A stretch of DNA of 44,141 nt from Holophagales bacterium UBA5066 (GTDB lineage Bacteria > Acidobacteriota > Thermoanaerobaculia > UBA5066). The notes beneath the pieces were generated by a model. That model did not search any database, was not told the origin of the DNA, and was given only the letters and a program-made list of their open reading frames with translations. The stretch is taken from positions 2,717 through 46,857 of the forward strand of contig DIAY01000046.1 of assembly GCA_002414905.1 (NCBI GenBank), written 5' to 3'. Positions 32,120 to 39,779 of the stretch are shown piece after piece; position 1 is the stretch's first letter, and each line of letters starts with the position of its first letter. A program made the translations under genes and the position numbers.

Positions 32120-33811
32120 ATGAAAATACTCTTCGGATTCGTCCTTTCGACCCTTTTCGTGGCGGGACCCTCCCTGGCGCAACGGCCGGAGGCGGTCCCC
32201 CGATCGACCGCGTCGGCCGAGGTGACCCTCTTCAACCTCGACGTCATCGTGACGGACCCGGCGGGTAACCCGGTTCACGGCCTCACGGCCCGGGACTTCG
32301 AGGTCCGTCACGGCGGCCGTACCGTCGGGGTGACGAACTTCAGCGAGATCCGGGGAGAAGCGTTTCCGTCCGCAACCGTGCGGCCATCGGAAGCAGCCGC
32401 GCCCGGCGGGGCGCCAGCGGCGGTTCCCCCGGCGCCCCGCCCGCCACGGCGCATCGTCCTCTTCATCGACCGGCTCCAGATTCCGGACGCGAGGGAGCGA
32501 GGCGAGCTCTTCGACTCGATTCGCGGCTTCCTCGAGGGAACGCTCGGGGAGGGAGACGAGGCGATGATCGTGACGTGGAACCGTTCGATCCGGACGGTCC
32601 TCCCGTTCACGAGCGATCCGGAGAGCCTCGAGAGCACCCTGGCCTCGGTCGAGCGACAGAGCGGCCGGATCGCAGCCGAGAAGGCGGACCTCGACATGCT
32701 GCAGGACGAGGACGCGTGGTTCACGTCCCAGGCCGCCGATCCGCGGATCGGGTCGGACTCCGGCGGGTTCACCCCGACCGCCGCGCTCTACGCCCAGCAG
32801 GCGTTCTACGAGATGAAGGCGAAGACGGCCGCCCTCACGGGACTCACCGCGACGCTCGGTGGCATGGACGGGCGGAAGATCCTCGTCCTCGTCTCCCACC
32901 GCTTTTCCCGCTACGCCGGCCTGGAGTTCTTCCTCAGGAGCCGCACCGGAGTCGAGGCCATGGCCGACCCCCAGACGAAACAGTTCGACACTAAGAGGCT
33001 CCTCGAGGAGGTCGCCCGGTCGGCCAACGCGAACGGGGTCACGCTCTACGGGCTCTTCCCTACCGGGATGGACGCGCCGACCCCCTCGGCGGCGGACCCG
33101 ATCGTGACGGCTCCGGGCCTCAACGGCCAGCCCTTAGGGGGGCGAGAGCAGCTCGCCGTGGGCAACGAGATGGAGGCCCTCTCCTTCATCGCCGAGAAGA
33201 CCGGAGGGGTCGCGGCCTCGGGAGCCGGCAGCATCCCGGGGTTCATCGATCGTGTCTCGGCCGATCTCGACTCCTGGTATTCCATCGGCTATCCGAGCCC
33301 GTCCGGGGCGAACCACGCGGCCTCCGTTTCCGTTCGTGTGCCGGGTCGAAAAGTGAAAGTGAGAGTGCGCGGATCACTCCAGGAGAAGACGCCCGAGGAG
33401 CAGATGAGGGACCGTGTCCTCGCGCACCTCTTCAAGCCCGACGCCCGCTCCAGGATTCCGATCTCGGCGTCGGCCTCCGCGGAGCCGGGTCCGAAGGGGA
33501 AGTTCCAGATTCGCGTCGAGATCCGGATCCCCATCTCCTCGCTCGTGCTCCTCCCGACGGCGAAGGGCGTCTCCGGGGCGTTCTCGGTCTTCGTAGCCTC
33601 CGTCGCCCCCGAGGGAGATTTCTCGGAAGTTTCACGCCGGTCCCAGACCTTCGAGATCCCGGGGCAGAACCTCGAGACGGCGAAAGCGGGGCACTACACC
33701 TACGAGCTGACCATCGAGAGCAGCGGGCCGGAAGCCCGCGTCTGCGTCGGCGTCTGGGACGAGAAAAGCAACGACGCCGGGTTCGCCGTGGTGAAGGTGG
33801 CGGGCTCCTGA
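32120..33811 (+). CDS. VWFA-related domain protein, acidobacterial type (copy 2)
   Basis: A 563-aa paralogue of the protein at 29042-30772, colinear along nearly its whole length. A signal peptide (MKILFGFVLSTLFVAGPSLA) precedes VTLFNLDVIVTDPAGNPVHGL and DFEVRHGGRTVGVTNF, then a Pro/Ala-rich linker and the VWA-like domain RRIVLFIDRLQIPD, again with DRLQI in place of the MIDAS DxSxS. HRFSRYAGLEFFL and the C-terminal CVGVWDEKSNDAGFAVV are almost identical in both copies. The linker and N-terminal signal differ most. The ATG at 32120 is preferred; a GTG two codons upstream is possible. The much longer open frame upstream runs antisense through the neighbouring gene and is not coding. Confidence 0.85.
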   Translation: MKILFGFVLSTLFVAGPSLAQRPEAVPRSTASAEVTLFNLDVIVTDPAGNPVHGLTARDFEVRHGGRTVGVTNFSEIRGEAFPSATVRPSEAAAPGGAPAAVPPAPRPPRRIVLFIDRLQIPDARERGELFDSIRGFLEGTLGEGDEAMIVTWNRSIRTVLPFTSDPESLESTLASVERQSGRIAAEKADLDMLQDEDAWFTSQAADPRIGSDSGGFTPTAALYAQQAFYEMKAKTAALTGLTATLGGMDGRKILVLVSHRFSRYAGLEFFLRSRTGVEAMADPQTKQFDTKRLLEEVARSANANGVTLYGLFPTGMDAPTPSAADPIVTAPGLNGQPLGGREQLAVGNEMEALSFIAEKTGGVAASGAGSIPGFIDRVSADLDSWYSIGYPSPSGANHAASVSVRVPGRKVKVRVRGSLQEKTPEEQMRDRVLAHLFKPDARSRIPISASASAEPGPKGKFQIRVEIRIPISSLVLLPTAKGVSGAFSVFVASVAPEGDFSEVSRRSQTFEIPGQNLETAKAGHYTYELTIESSGPEARVCVGVWDEKSNDAGFAVVKVAGS

Positions 33812-33824
33812 GCACCGACGGCGC

Positions 33825-33830
33825 TACCAT
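33825..33830 (+). promoter_or_regulatory. -10-like box TACCAT for a leaderless phosphohexomutase transcript
   Basis: TACCAT sits in the 26-nt gap after copy 2 of the VWFA-related gene and ends 7 nt before the ATG at 33838. No ribosome site is present, so transcription could begin at the start codon itself. Confidence 0.4.
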
Positions 33831-33837
33831 CCCCCGG

Positions 33838-35565
33838 ATGGATGCCGAACTCCTCGCAAGAGCCCGCGCCTGGCGCAACGCCGACCCCGACCCCGAGACG
33901 GCCCGCGACGTCGACCGCCTCCTCGAAAGCGGTGACGAATGCGAGCTTCTCGACCGCTTCCGCGGCGAGCTCGAGTTCGGCACCGCAGGCCTCCGCGGCC
34001 TCCTCGGTGCCGGCCCGAACCGGATGAACCGGGCCGTGATCCGCCGGGCCACGGCCGGGGTCGCCCGCCACCTCCTCGCCACCGTCCCCGACGCCGGGCG
34101 CAGAGGGGTCGTCGTGGCGCGCGACGCCCGCCGCGGGAGCGACGACTTCGCCCTCGAGACGGCGGGGGTCCTCGCCGCGCACGGGATCCGGGTTCTCTTC
34201 TTCGTCGATCTCGCCCCCACCCCTCTCGGCGCGTTCACCGTGAAGGAGCTCGGTGCCGCCGCCGGGATCGTCGTCACGGCGAGCCACAACCCGCCCGCCT
34301 ACAACGGCTACAAGGTCTACTGGGACAACGCCGCGCAGATCGTCCCGCCGGTCGACGCCGGTATCGCCGCCGGGATCGCGTCTTCGGGCCCCGCGAAGGA
34401 CATCCCTTTCCTTCCCCGCGCCGAGGCCGAGGCCAGAGGGCTCTTCGTTCCCCTCGGAGAAGACCTGTCCCGTCGCTATCAGGAGGCCATCGCGACTCTG
34501 GCCGTCCACCCGGGCGCCGGACGCGACATCGGAATCGTCTACACCGCGATGCACGGCGTGGGCGCCCGCTTCACCCTCGATGCGCTCGCGCGCGCCGGCT
34601 TCGCGAACGTCCATCCGGTGCCCGAGCAGAACGCGCCCGACGGCACCTTCCCCACGGTCGCCTTCCCGAACCCCGAGGAGCCAGGCGCCCTCGATCTCGC
34701 CCTGGCGCTCTGCGAAAAGAGCCAGGCCAGCCTCCTGCTCGCCAACGACCCCGACGCCGACCGCCTCGCCGCCGGTGCGAGGGACAGGCACGGCCGCATG
34801 CGCCTCTTCTCGGGCAACGAGCTCGGCGTCCTTCTCGGCGCCTACTGCCTGAGCGCGCGTGCGCCGGGTCCCGGAAAGCCGCTCGTCCTGACGACGATCG
34901 TCTCCTCCAGCCAGCTCGGCGCCATCGCGCGCGATCTCGGCGCGGCGTACGCCGAGACGTTGACCGGATTCAAGTGGCTCGAGAACCGGGCCCTCGAGCT
35001 GGAACGTTCGGAAGGCCTTACGACCGTCTTCGCCTACGAGGAGGCGCTCGGCTATTCCGTCGGCGACGTCGTGCGCGACAAGGACGGCATCTCCGCCGCC
35101 CTCGTCTTCGCCGATCTCGCCGGCTGGTGCCGGGCCCGCGGGGTGACCGGGTGGGACTACCTCGAGGAGATCCAGCGCGCCCACGGCCTCTTCCTTTCCG
35201 CGCAGAAGAACGTGACGATCCCGGGAGCCGAGGGAGCCGCGACGATCGCGGCGATCATGGACGGCTTCCGGGCAGACCCGCCCCCCTCCATCGGGAACCT
35301 CGCCGTCGTCGAGACCCGCGATTACCGCGCGGGCGTGGCGGGCCTGCCGAAGTCCAACGTCGTCGCGTACCTCCTCGAGGGCGGCTCACGCGTCACGCTG
35401 CGGCCCTCGGGAACCGAGCCGAAGATCAAGTACTACTTCGAGCTGCGCGTGGCGCTCGAGGAGGGCGAGGAGCTCTCCGCGGCGAAGCTGGCCGGCGAAG
35501 AGCGCCTCGCCGCGCTCGTCGCCGATTTCGTCCGCCTCGCCCTCGAGCGGGGGCAGCCCGGGTAG
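33838..35565 (+). CDS. Phosphoglucomutase/phosphomannomutase (alpha-D-phosphohexomutase family)
   Basis: A 575-aa cytoplasmic phospho-sugar mutase that interconverts glucose-1-phosphate and glucose-6-phosphate (or the mannose forms). Four domains are visible: the N-terminal ELEFGTAGLRG, the phosphoserine loop TASHNPPAYNGYKVY (S149), the Mg-binding DPDADR (D304, D306, D308), the sugar loop YEEALGYSVGD and the C-terminal phosphate loop RPSGTEPKIK. The length and FGTAGLRG pattern match the PgcA/PGM2-like group. It may channel glucose-1-phosphate made by the GH94 phosphorylase, although the two genes are not in one operon. The start follows a -10-like TACCAT by 7 nt. Confidence 0.93.
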   Translation: MDAELLARARAWRNADPDPETARDVDRLLESGDECELLDRFRGELEFGTAGLRGLLGAGPNRMNRAVIRRATAGVARHLLATVPDAGRRGVVVARDARRGSDDFALETAGVLAAHGIRVLFFVDLAPTPLGAFTVKELGAAAGIVVTASHNPPAYNGYKVYWDNAAQIVPPVDAGIAAGIASSGPAKDIPFLPRAEAEARGLFVPLGEDLSRRYQEAIATLAVHPGAGRDIGIVYTAMHGVGARFTLDALARAGFANVHPVPEQNAPDGTFPTVAFPNPEEPGALDLALALCEKSQASLLLANDPDADRLAAGARDRHGRMRLFSGNELGVLLGAYCLSARAPGPGKPLVLTTIVSSSQLGAIARDLGAAYAETLTGFKWLENRALELERSEGLTTVFAYEEALGYSVGDVVRDKDGISAALVFADLAGWCRARGVTGWDYLEEIQRAHGLFLSAQKNVTIPGAEGAATIAAIMDGFRADPPPSIGNLAVVETRDYRAGVAGLPKSNVVAYLLEGGSRVTLRPSGTEPKIKYYFELRVALEEGEELSAAKLAGEERLAALVADFVRLALERGQPG

Positions 35566-35672
35566 GCCTGCCCTCCCGCGGTCCGCCGCTCCCCCGCTTC
35601 CGCCAGACGACGACGAACGCGTGCTTTCCGGTCGTCGGACGTATCCATGCCTCGTCCTGCGCTTGACGCGGG

Positions 35673-35681
35673 TGCTACCTT
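35673..35681 (+). promoter_or_regulatory. Extended -10 (TGC-TACCTT) of leuC
   Basis: TACCTT (35676-35681) is preceded by TGC, an extended -10 arrangement, and ends 10 nt before the leuC ATG at 35692. There is no Shine-Dalgarno sequence. A TTGACG at 35663 is too close to be its -35. Confidence 0.4.
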
Positions 35682-35691
35682 TTCCGGCCTC

Positions 35692-37113
35692 ATGGCCGCG
35701 ACACTCTTCTCGAAGGTTTGGGACGCGCATTCGGTGAGAGTCCTTCCCACCGGGCAGACACAGCTCTTCGTGGCGCTTCACCTCGTCCACGAGGTGACGA
35801 GCCCGCAGGCCTTCGACATGCTCCGTCTTCGCGGGCTCACGGTCGCCTTTCCCGGGCGAACCGTCGCCACCGTCGACCACATCGTCCCGACGGCCTCGCA
35901 AGCGCGTCCTTTCGGGGACCCGATGGCCGAGGAGATGCTCGCCACCCTGGAGCGCAACTGCGCGCAGGCCGGCATCCGCCTCCACGCCCTCGGCTCGGCC
36001 GAGCAGGGGATCGTCCACGTCATCGGGCCCGAGCTCGGGCTGACACAGCCCGGCATGACGATCGCCTGCGGCGACAGCCACACCTCCACGCACGGAGCCT
36101 TCGGCGCGATCGCGTTCGGCATCGGTACGTCCCAGGTGCGGGACGTCCTCGCGACGCAGTGCCTCGCGCTCGAGCCGTTGAGAGTCCGGCGCATCGACGT
36201 CGAGGGGACGCTCGGTGAGGGCGTCACCGCCAAGGACGTCGTCCTCGAGATCATCCGCCGGCTCGGCGTGAACGGTGGCGCCGGCTTCGCCTACGAGTAC
36301 GGCGGCTCCGCCGTCGAGGCGATGTCGATGGAAGAGCGGATGACCCTCTGCAACATGTCGATCGAGGGGGCTGCCCGCGCCGGCTACGTCAACCCCGACG
36401 AGACGACGTTCGCGTATCTGAAGGGCCGTCCGTACGCGCCGTCCGGCGAAGCCTGGAGGGAGGCCGTCGCACGGTGGCGGTCCCTCGCCTCCGACGAGGA
36501 GGCTGTCTACGACGATCGCGTCCGTTTCGACGCGATGGACATCGAGCCGAACGTCACCTGGGGGATCAACCCCGGCCAGTCCGTCCCCGTCTCCGGCCGC
36601 GTGCCGCGCCCCGCCGATGTCCCCGACGGCGAGCGCGCCTCGGTGGCCGAGGCGCTCGCCTACATGGGTTTCTCCGGGGGTGAGCCGATCGCCGGGACGC
36701 GGATCGACGTCGCGTTCATCGGCTCCTGCACGAATGGACGCCTCTCCGACCTGCGCGCTGCCGCCGACGTCGCGCGCGGCCGGCGCGTCGCCCCGCACGT
36801 GAAGGCTCTCGTCGTTCCGGGCTCCGTCGCCGTGAAGGCCGCCGCCGAGCGGGAAGGACTCGACGAGGTCTTCCGTGCCGCCGGGTTCGAGTGGCGCAAC
36901 GCGGGCTGCTCGATGTGCCTCGCGATGAACCCCGACCGGCTCGAGGGGCGGGAAGTCTGCGCCTCTTCGTCGAACCGCAATTTCAAGGGACGCCAGGGAA
37001 GCCCCACCGGCCGGACGCTCCTGATGAGCCCCGCGATGGTCGCCTCCGCCGCGATCGCGGGCGAGGTCGTCGACGTGAGGACCGCCCGGACACCCGCAGA
37101 GGGGGCGCGATGA
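35692..37113 (+). CDS. leuC: 3-isopropylmalate dehydratase large subunit
   Basis: A 473-aa aconitase-family subunit that isomerises 2- to 3-isopropylmalate in leucine synthesis, together with LeuD. It begins TLFSKVWDAHSVRVLPTGQTQLFVALHLVHEVTSP in the family manner. It carries CGDSHTSTHGAFGAIAFGIGTSQV, and the [4Fe-4S] cysteines occur in GSCTNGR and AGCSMCLAMNPD. The SSNRNFKGRQG segment is also conserved. The frame is open 15 codons further upstream, but the ATG at 35692 fits family starts and the position of the -10 box. It overlaps leuD by 4 nt (ATGA). Confidence 0.96.
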   Translation: MAATLFSKVWDAHSVRVLPTGQTQLFVALHLVHEVTSPQAFDMLRLRGLTVAFPGRTVATVDHIVPTASQARPFGDPMAEEMLATLERNCAQAGIRLHALGSAEQGIVHVIGPELGLTQPGMTIACGDSHTSTHGAFGAIAFGIGTSQVRDVLATQCLALEPLRVRRIDVEGTLGEGVTAKDVVLEIIRRLGVNGGAGFAYEYGGSAVEAMSMEERMTLCNMSIEGAARAGYVNPDETTFAYLKGRPYAPSGEAWREAVARWRSLASDEEAVYDDRVRFDAMDIEPNVTWGINPGQSVPVSGRVPRPADVPDGERASVAEALAYMGFSGGEPIAGTRIDVAFIGSCTNGRLSDLRAAADVARGRRVAPHVKALVVPGSVAVKAAAEREGLDEVFRAAGFEWRNAGCSMCLAMNPDRLEGREVCASSSNRNFKGRQGSPTGRTLLMSPAMVASAAIAGEVVDVRTARTPAEGAR

Positions 37114-37700
37114 GCCGCATCGACCGGATTCGCGGGACAGCCCTTCCGCTTCGCGGCGACGACGTCGACACCGACCGGATCATCCCGGCCCGCTACCTCA
37201 AGGCGGTGACGTTCGAGGGCCTCGGCGAGCACGCCTTCGAGGACGACCGCAGCGCCCTCGCCGGGACGCACCCCTTCGACGATCCGAGGTTCTCTGAGGC
37301 CACCGTCCTCGTCGTGAACCGCAACTTCGGTTGTGGCTCCTCGCGCGAGCATGCGCCGCAGGCGCTCTACCGAAGAGGCTTGCGTGCGATCCTCGGCGAG
37401 GGATTTTCGGAGATCTTCTTCGGCAACTCGGTCGCCCTCGGCCTCCCGTGCCTCACCGTCTCGCACGCCGATGCTCTCGCGCTCCAGGAGCTCGTCGAGC
37501 GCGAGCCGGCCACACCGCTTTCGGTGGACCTCGTGTCGCGCCTCGTCACCGCGGGGGCTTTCGAGGCCCCCGCGTCCCTTCCCGCCCCGGCCAGAGAGGC
37601 CTTCCTGACGGGACACTGGGACGGCCTCGGCCCGCTCCTGGAGCGCTTCGAGGAGGTCCGCGCCCTCGCAGCACGCCTGCCGGGCGAGCCGCCTTCCTGA
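37110..37700 (+). CDS. leuD: 3-isopropylmalate dehydratase small subunit
   Basis: A 196-aa swivel-domain partner of LeuC. The signature stretches are ALPLRGDDVDTDRIIPARYL, LVVNRNFGCGSSREHAPQAL and GFSEIFFGNSVALGLPCL, all diagnostic of LeuD. The ATG at 37110 overlaps the leuC stop. After its stop there is a 333-nt region carrying the attenuator ahead of ilvD, so leuCD and ilvD-leuA appear to have separate promoters. Confidence 0.96.
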   Translation: MSRIDRIRGTALPLRGDDVDTDRIIPARYLKAVTFEGLGEHAFEDDRSALAGTHPFDDPRFSEATVLVVNRNFGCGSSREHAPQALYRRGLRAILGEGFSEIFFGNSVALGLPCLTVSHADALALQELVEREPATPLSVDLVSRLVTAGAFEAPASLPAPAREAFLTGHWDGLGPLLERFEEVRALAARLPGEPPS

Positions 37701-37755
37701 AACGGAACGCGCGAAGAGCGCATGCGGACCGCCGGGGACTCCGAATCGATTTCCC

Positions 37756-37785
37756 TTGACTTGCAATCCCCGCATACCGCACAGT
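37756..37785 (+). promoter_or_regulatory. Promoter of the ilv leader transcript
   Basis: TTGACT (37756-37761) is a good -35. The -10 is weak: CACAGT (37780-37785) lies 18 nt downstream and would start the transcript about 10 nt before the leader-peptide ATG. The region is noticeably AT-richer than its surroundings. The first 55 nt after leuD hold nothing else that I can identify. Confidence 0.45.
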
Positions 37786-37801
37786 CCGCCAACTTTTCCA
37801 C

Positions 37802-37942
37802 ATGAACGCGACGCCGACGACCATCGTCTCCAACGCTTTCGAGGCACCGGCCAGCCCGGTCGCTTCCGGTTCCGTCGTCCTTTCGCTCCTCGTCCTCGTC
37901 CTTCTGGCGGTCCTCGTTATCGCGCCGCCGGGGGTCAGTTGA
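37802..37942 (+). CDS. Branched-chain amino acid leader peptide (IlvL-like, 46 aa)
   Basis: The ATG at 37802 opens a 46-codon frame, too short for most gene finders. Residues 25-40 (VVLSLLVLVLLAVLVI) contain seven Leu, six Val and one Ile codons out of 16, followed by APPGVS and TGA. E. coli IlvL has the same design: a Leu/Val/Ile run followed by IPPCG. The stop codon lies inside the 5' arm of an antiterminator hairpin, and a terminator follows. The peptide therefore acts as a sensor: slow decoding of Leu/Val/Ile codons when the charged tRNAs are scarce would allow transcription into ilvD. There is no Shine-Dalgarno sequence before the ATG; the leader is probably very short. A 63-codon frame overlapping it in another register has no such features. 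Confidence 0.88.
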   Translation: MNATPTTIVSNAFEAPASPVASGSVVLSLLVLVLLAVLVIAPPGVS

Positions 37943-37980
37943 TCTAGGACGAAGGAAGCCAGAGATCAGCAGACCCCCGG
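37928..37980 (+). promoter_or_regulatory. Antiterminator hairpin of the ilv attenuator
   Basis: Arm A (37928-37945) and arm B (37963-37980) pair over 18 positions: 16 Watson-Crick pairs, one G-U and one A/A mismatch, with a 17-nt loop. Arm A contains the last codons and the TGA (37940-37942) of the leader peptide. Arm B shares 37971-37980 with the terminator stem, so the two structures exclude each other. A ribosome at the stop codon would cover arm A and favour termination; one stalled on the upstream Leu/Val codons would leave it free and favour readthrough. Confidence 0.88.
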
Positions 37981-38004
37981 GGAAACCCGGGGGTCTTCGT
38001 TTTT
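37971..38004 (+). terminator. Intrinsic terminator (attenuator) upstream of ilvD
   Basis: AGACCCCCGGG (37971-37981) pairs perfectly with CCCGGGGGTCT (37986-37996), 11 bp, closed by a GAAA tetraloop. TTCGTTTTT follows (37996-38004). This is the only hairpin in the window with a proper U tract. It ends 30 nt before the ilvD start and can only form when the antiterminator does not. Confidence 0.92.
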
Positions 38005-38033
38005 CAGGGCCGCCGAATTCGAACGGAGACACG

Positions 38034-39779
38034 ATGAGATCGGACGAAATCAAGAAGGGGATCGAAAGGGCGCCGCACAGGAGCCTCCTGCGCGCCACGG
38101 GAGTCGTCGGCGAGGACGACTGGGACAAGCCGTTCGTCGCCATCGTCAACTCCTACGTCGACGTCGTCCCCGGCCACGTCCACCTGCGCGAGTTCGGGGC
38201 GCTGGTGAAGGCGGCCGTCCGGGCCGCCGGGGCCGTCCCCTTCGAGTTCAACACCATCGGCGTCGACGACGGGATCGCGATGGGGCACGAGGGGATGAAG
38301 TTCTCGCTGCCCTCCCGCGAGCTGATTGCCGACTCCGTCGAGACGATGCTCTCGGCGCACCGCTTCGACGGGATGGTCTGCATCCCGAACTGCGACAAGA
38401 TCACCCCGGGGATGCTCATGGCGGCGGTCCGTCTCGACATCCCGGCCGTCTTCGTCTCTGGCGGCCCCATGGCGACGGGCCGCGACGGCGCCGGCAACGC
38501 CATCGACCTGATCTCGGTCTTCGAAGGGGTCGGTGCCTACCGCGCCGGGGCGATCGGCGAGGAGAGGCTCGCCGAGCTCGAGAAGGGCGCCTGCCCCAGC
38601 TGCGGCTCCTGCTCGGGGCTCTTCACCGCCAACTCGATGAACTGCCTCATGGAGGCGCTCGGCCTGGCTCTCCCGTTCAACGGTACGGCGCTCGCCCGGT
38701 CCGCGGAAAGGGAGTCGATCGCGAAAGCAGCCGCGGCGCGGATCGTCGACCTGATCGCGGCGAGCCTGTCGCCCCGCAAGATCGTCACCCGCGAGGCGAT
38801 CGACGACGCCTTCGCCCTCGACGTCGCAATGGGGGGCTCCACGAACACCGTCCTCCACACCCTCGCCATCGCCCGCGAGGCGGGCCTCGACTACCCGCTC
38901 GAGCGGATCAACGAAGTCGCCGACCGGACGCCGCACCTGGCGAAGGTCGCGCCGAGCGGCCCCTGGCACATGGACGACGTCCACAAGGCCGGCGGCGTTC
39001 CGGCGATCCTCGAGCGCCTCGCCGGACTCGGTTTGCTCCATCTGGACCGCCCGACCGTGGCCGGTACGTTCCGCGACCACGTGGCGGCCGCTCCCACGAG
39101 GAACGACGAGGTGATCCGCCCCGTCACGAACCCCCACTCGGCGCGCGGCGGCCTTGCCGTCCTCTTCGGCTCGCTCGCTCCGGAGGGTGCCGTCGTGAAG
39201 ACCGCGGGCGTCACGCCGAAGATGCGGAAGCACCGGGGCCCGGCAATCGTCTTCGAGAGCCAGGAAGCGGCCATGGAAGGGATCACCTCGGGTCTCGTGA
39301 AGAAGGGGGACGTCGTCGTCCTGCGCAACGAGGGGCCCCGCGGCGGACCGGGGATGCAGGAGATGCTCTCCCCCACCTCCGCCATCATGGGGATGGGCCT
39401 CGGCGAATCGGTCGCGCTCGTCACAGACGGACGCTTCTCGGGCGGGACCCGCGGCGCCTGCGTCGGACACGTCAGCCCCGAGGCGGCCGAGGGCGGTCCG
39501 ATCGCGTATGTCCACGAAGGCGACGTCATTTCCCTCGATCTCGACGCGCGGACGATCGACCTCGAGGTCGCGGACGACGAGATGGAGCGGCGCCGCCAGG
39601 CCCCTCTTCCGCCCCGCCGCGTCGTCGCGAGCCCGTGGCTCCGCCGTTACCGCGCTCTCGTCACGAACGCCGCGCGCGGCGCCGTCCTTCGCGACGGCGA
39701 CGAGCTCCTCGCCGCCGCCGGGGAGCACCCTCGCGAAACCATCCACCACGTCGGCCGAACGGCCAGGAGGACCACATGA
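38034..39779 (+). CDS. ilvD: Dihydroxy-acid dehydratase
   Basis: A 581-aa Fe-S dehydratase of valine/isoleucine/leucine synthesis that makes 2-keto acids from 2,3-dihydroxy acids. The cluster-binding cysteines are in NCDKITPGM and GACPSCGSCSGLFTANSMNC; VSGGPMATGRDG, GGSTNTVLHTLAIA and LVTDGRFSGGTRGACVGHVSPEA are also characteristic. The ATG at 38034 has GGAG about 6 nt upstream. It is the first structural gene behind the attenuator and overlaps ilvB by 4 nt. The C-terminal tail after RYRALV is somewhat longer than usual and Arg/Ala-rich. Confidence 0.97.
   Translation: MRSDEIKKGIERAPHRSLLRATGVVGEDDWDKPFVAIVNSYVDVVPGHVHLREFGALVKAAVRAAGAVPFEFNTIGVDDGIAMGHEGMKFSLPSRELIADSVETMLSAHRFDGMVCIPNCDKITPGMLMAAVRLDIPAVFVSGGPMATGRDGAGNAIDLISVFEGVGAYRAGAIGEERLAELEKGACPSCGSCSGLFTANSMNCLMEALGLALPFNGTALARSAERESIAKAAAARIVDLIAASLSPRKIVTREAIDDAFALDVAMGGSTNTVLHTLAIAREAGLDYPLERINEVADRTPHLAKVAPSGPWHMDDVHKAGGVPAILERLAGLGLLHLDRPTVAGTFRDHVAAAPTRNDEVIRPVTNPHSARGGLAVLFGSLAPEGAVVKTAGVTPKMRKHRGPAIVFESQEAAMEGITSGLVKKGDVVVLRNEGPRGGPGMQEMLSPTSAIMGMGLGESVALVTDGRFSGGTRGACVGHVSPEAAEGGPIAYVHEGDVISLDLDARTIDLEVADDEMERRRQAPLPPRRVVASPWLRRYRALVTNAARGAVLRDGDELLAAAGEHPRETIHHVGRTARRTT

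Noticed and set aside
35663..35668. TTGACG as a -35 box for leuC
   Set aside because: Only 7 nt separate it from the TACCTT -10 box; a usable spacing is about 16-18 nt.
37756..37947. 63-codon frame overlapping the ilv leader region
   Set aside because: It is a different reading frame with an Arg/Pro-rich product. The 46-codon frame at 37802 has the Leu/Val/Ile run and stop position that fit attenuation.
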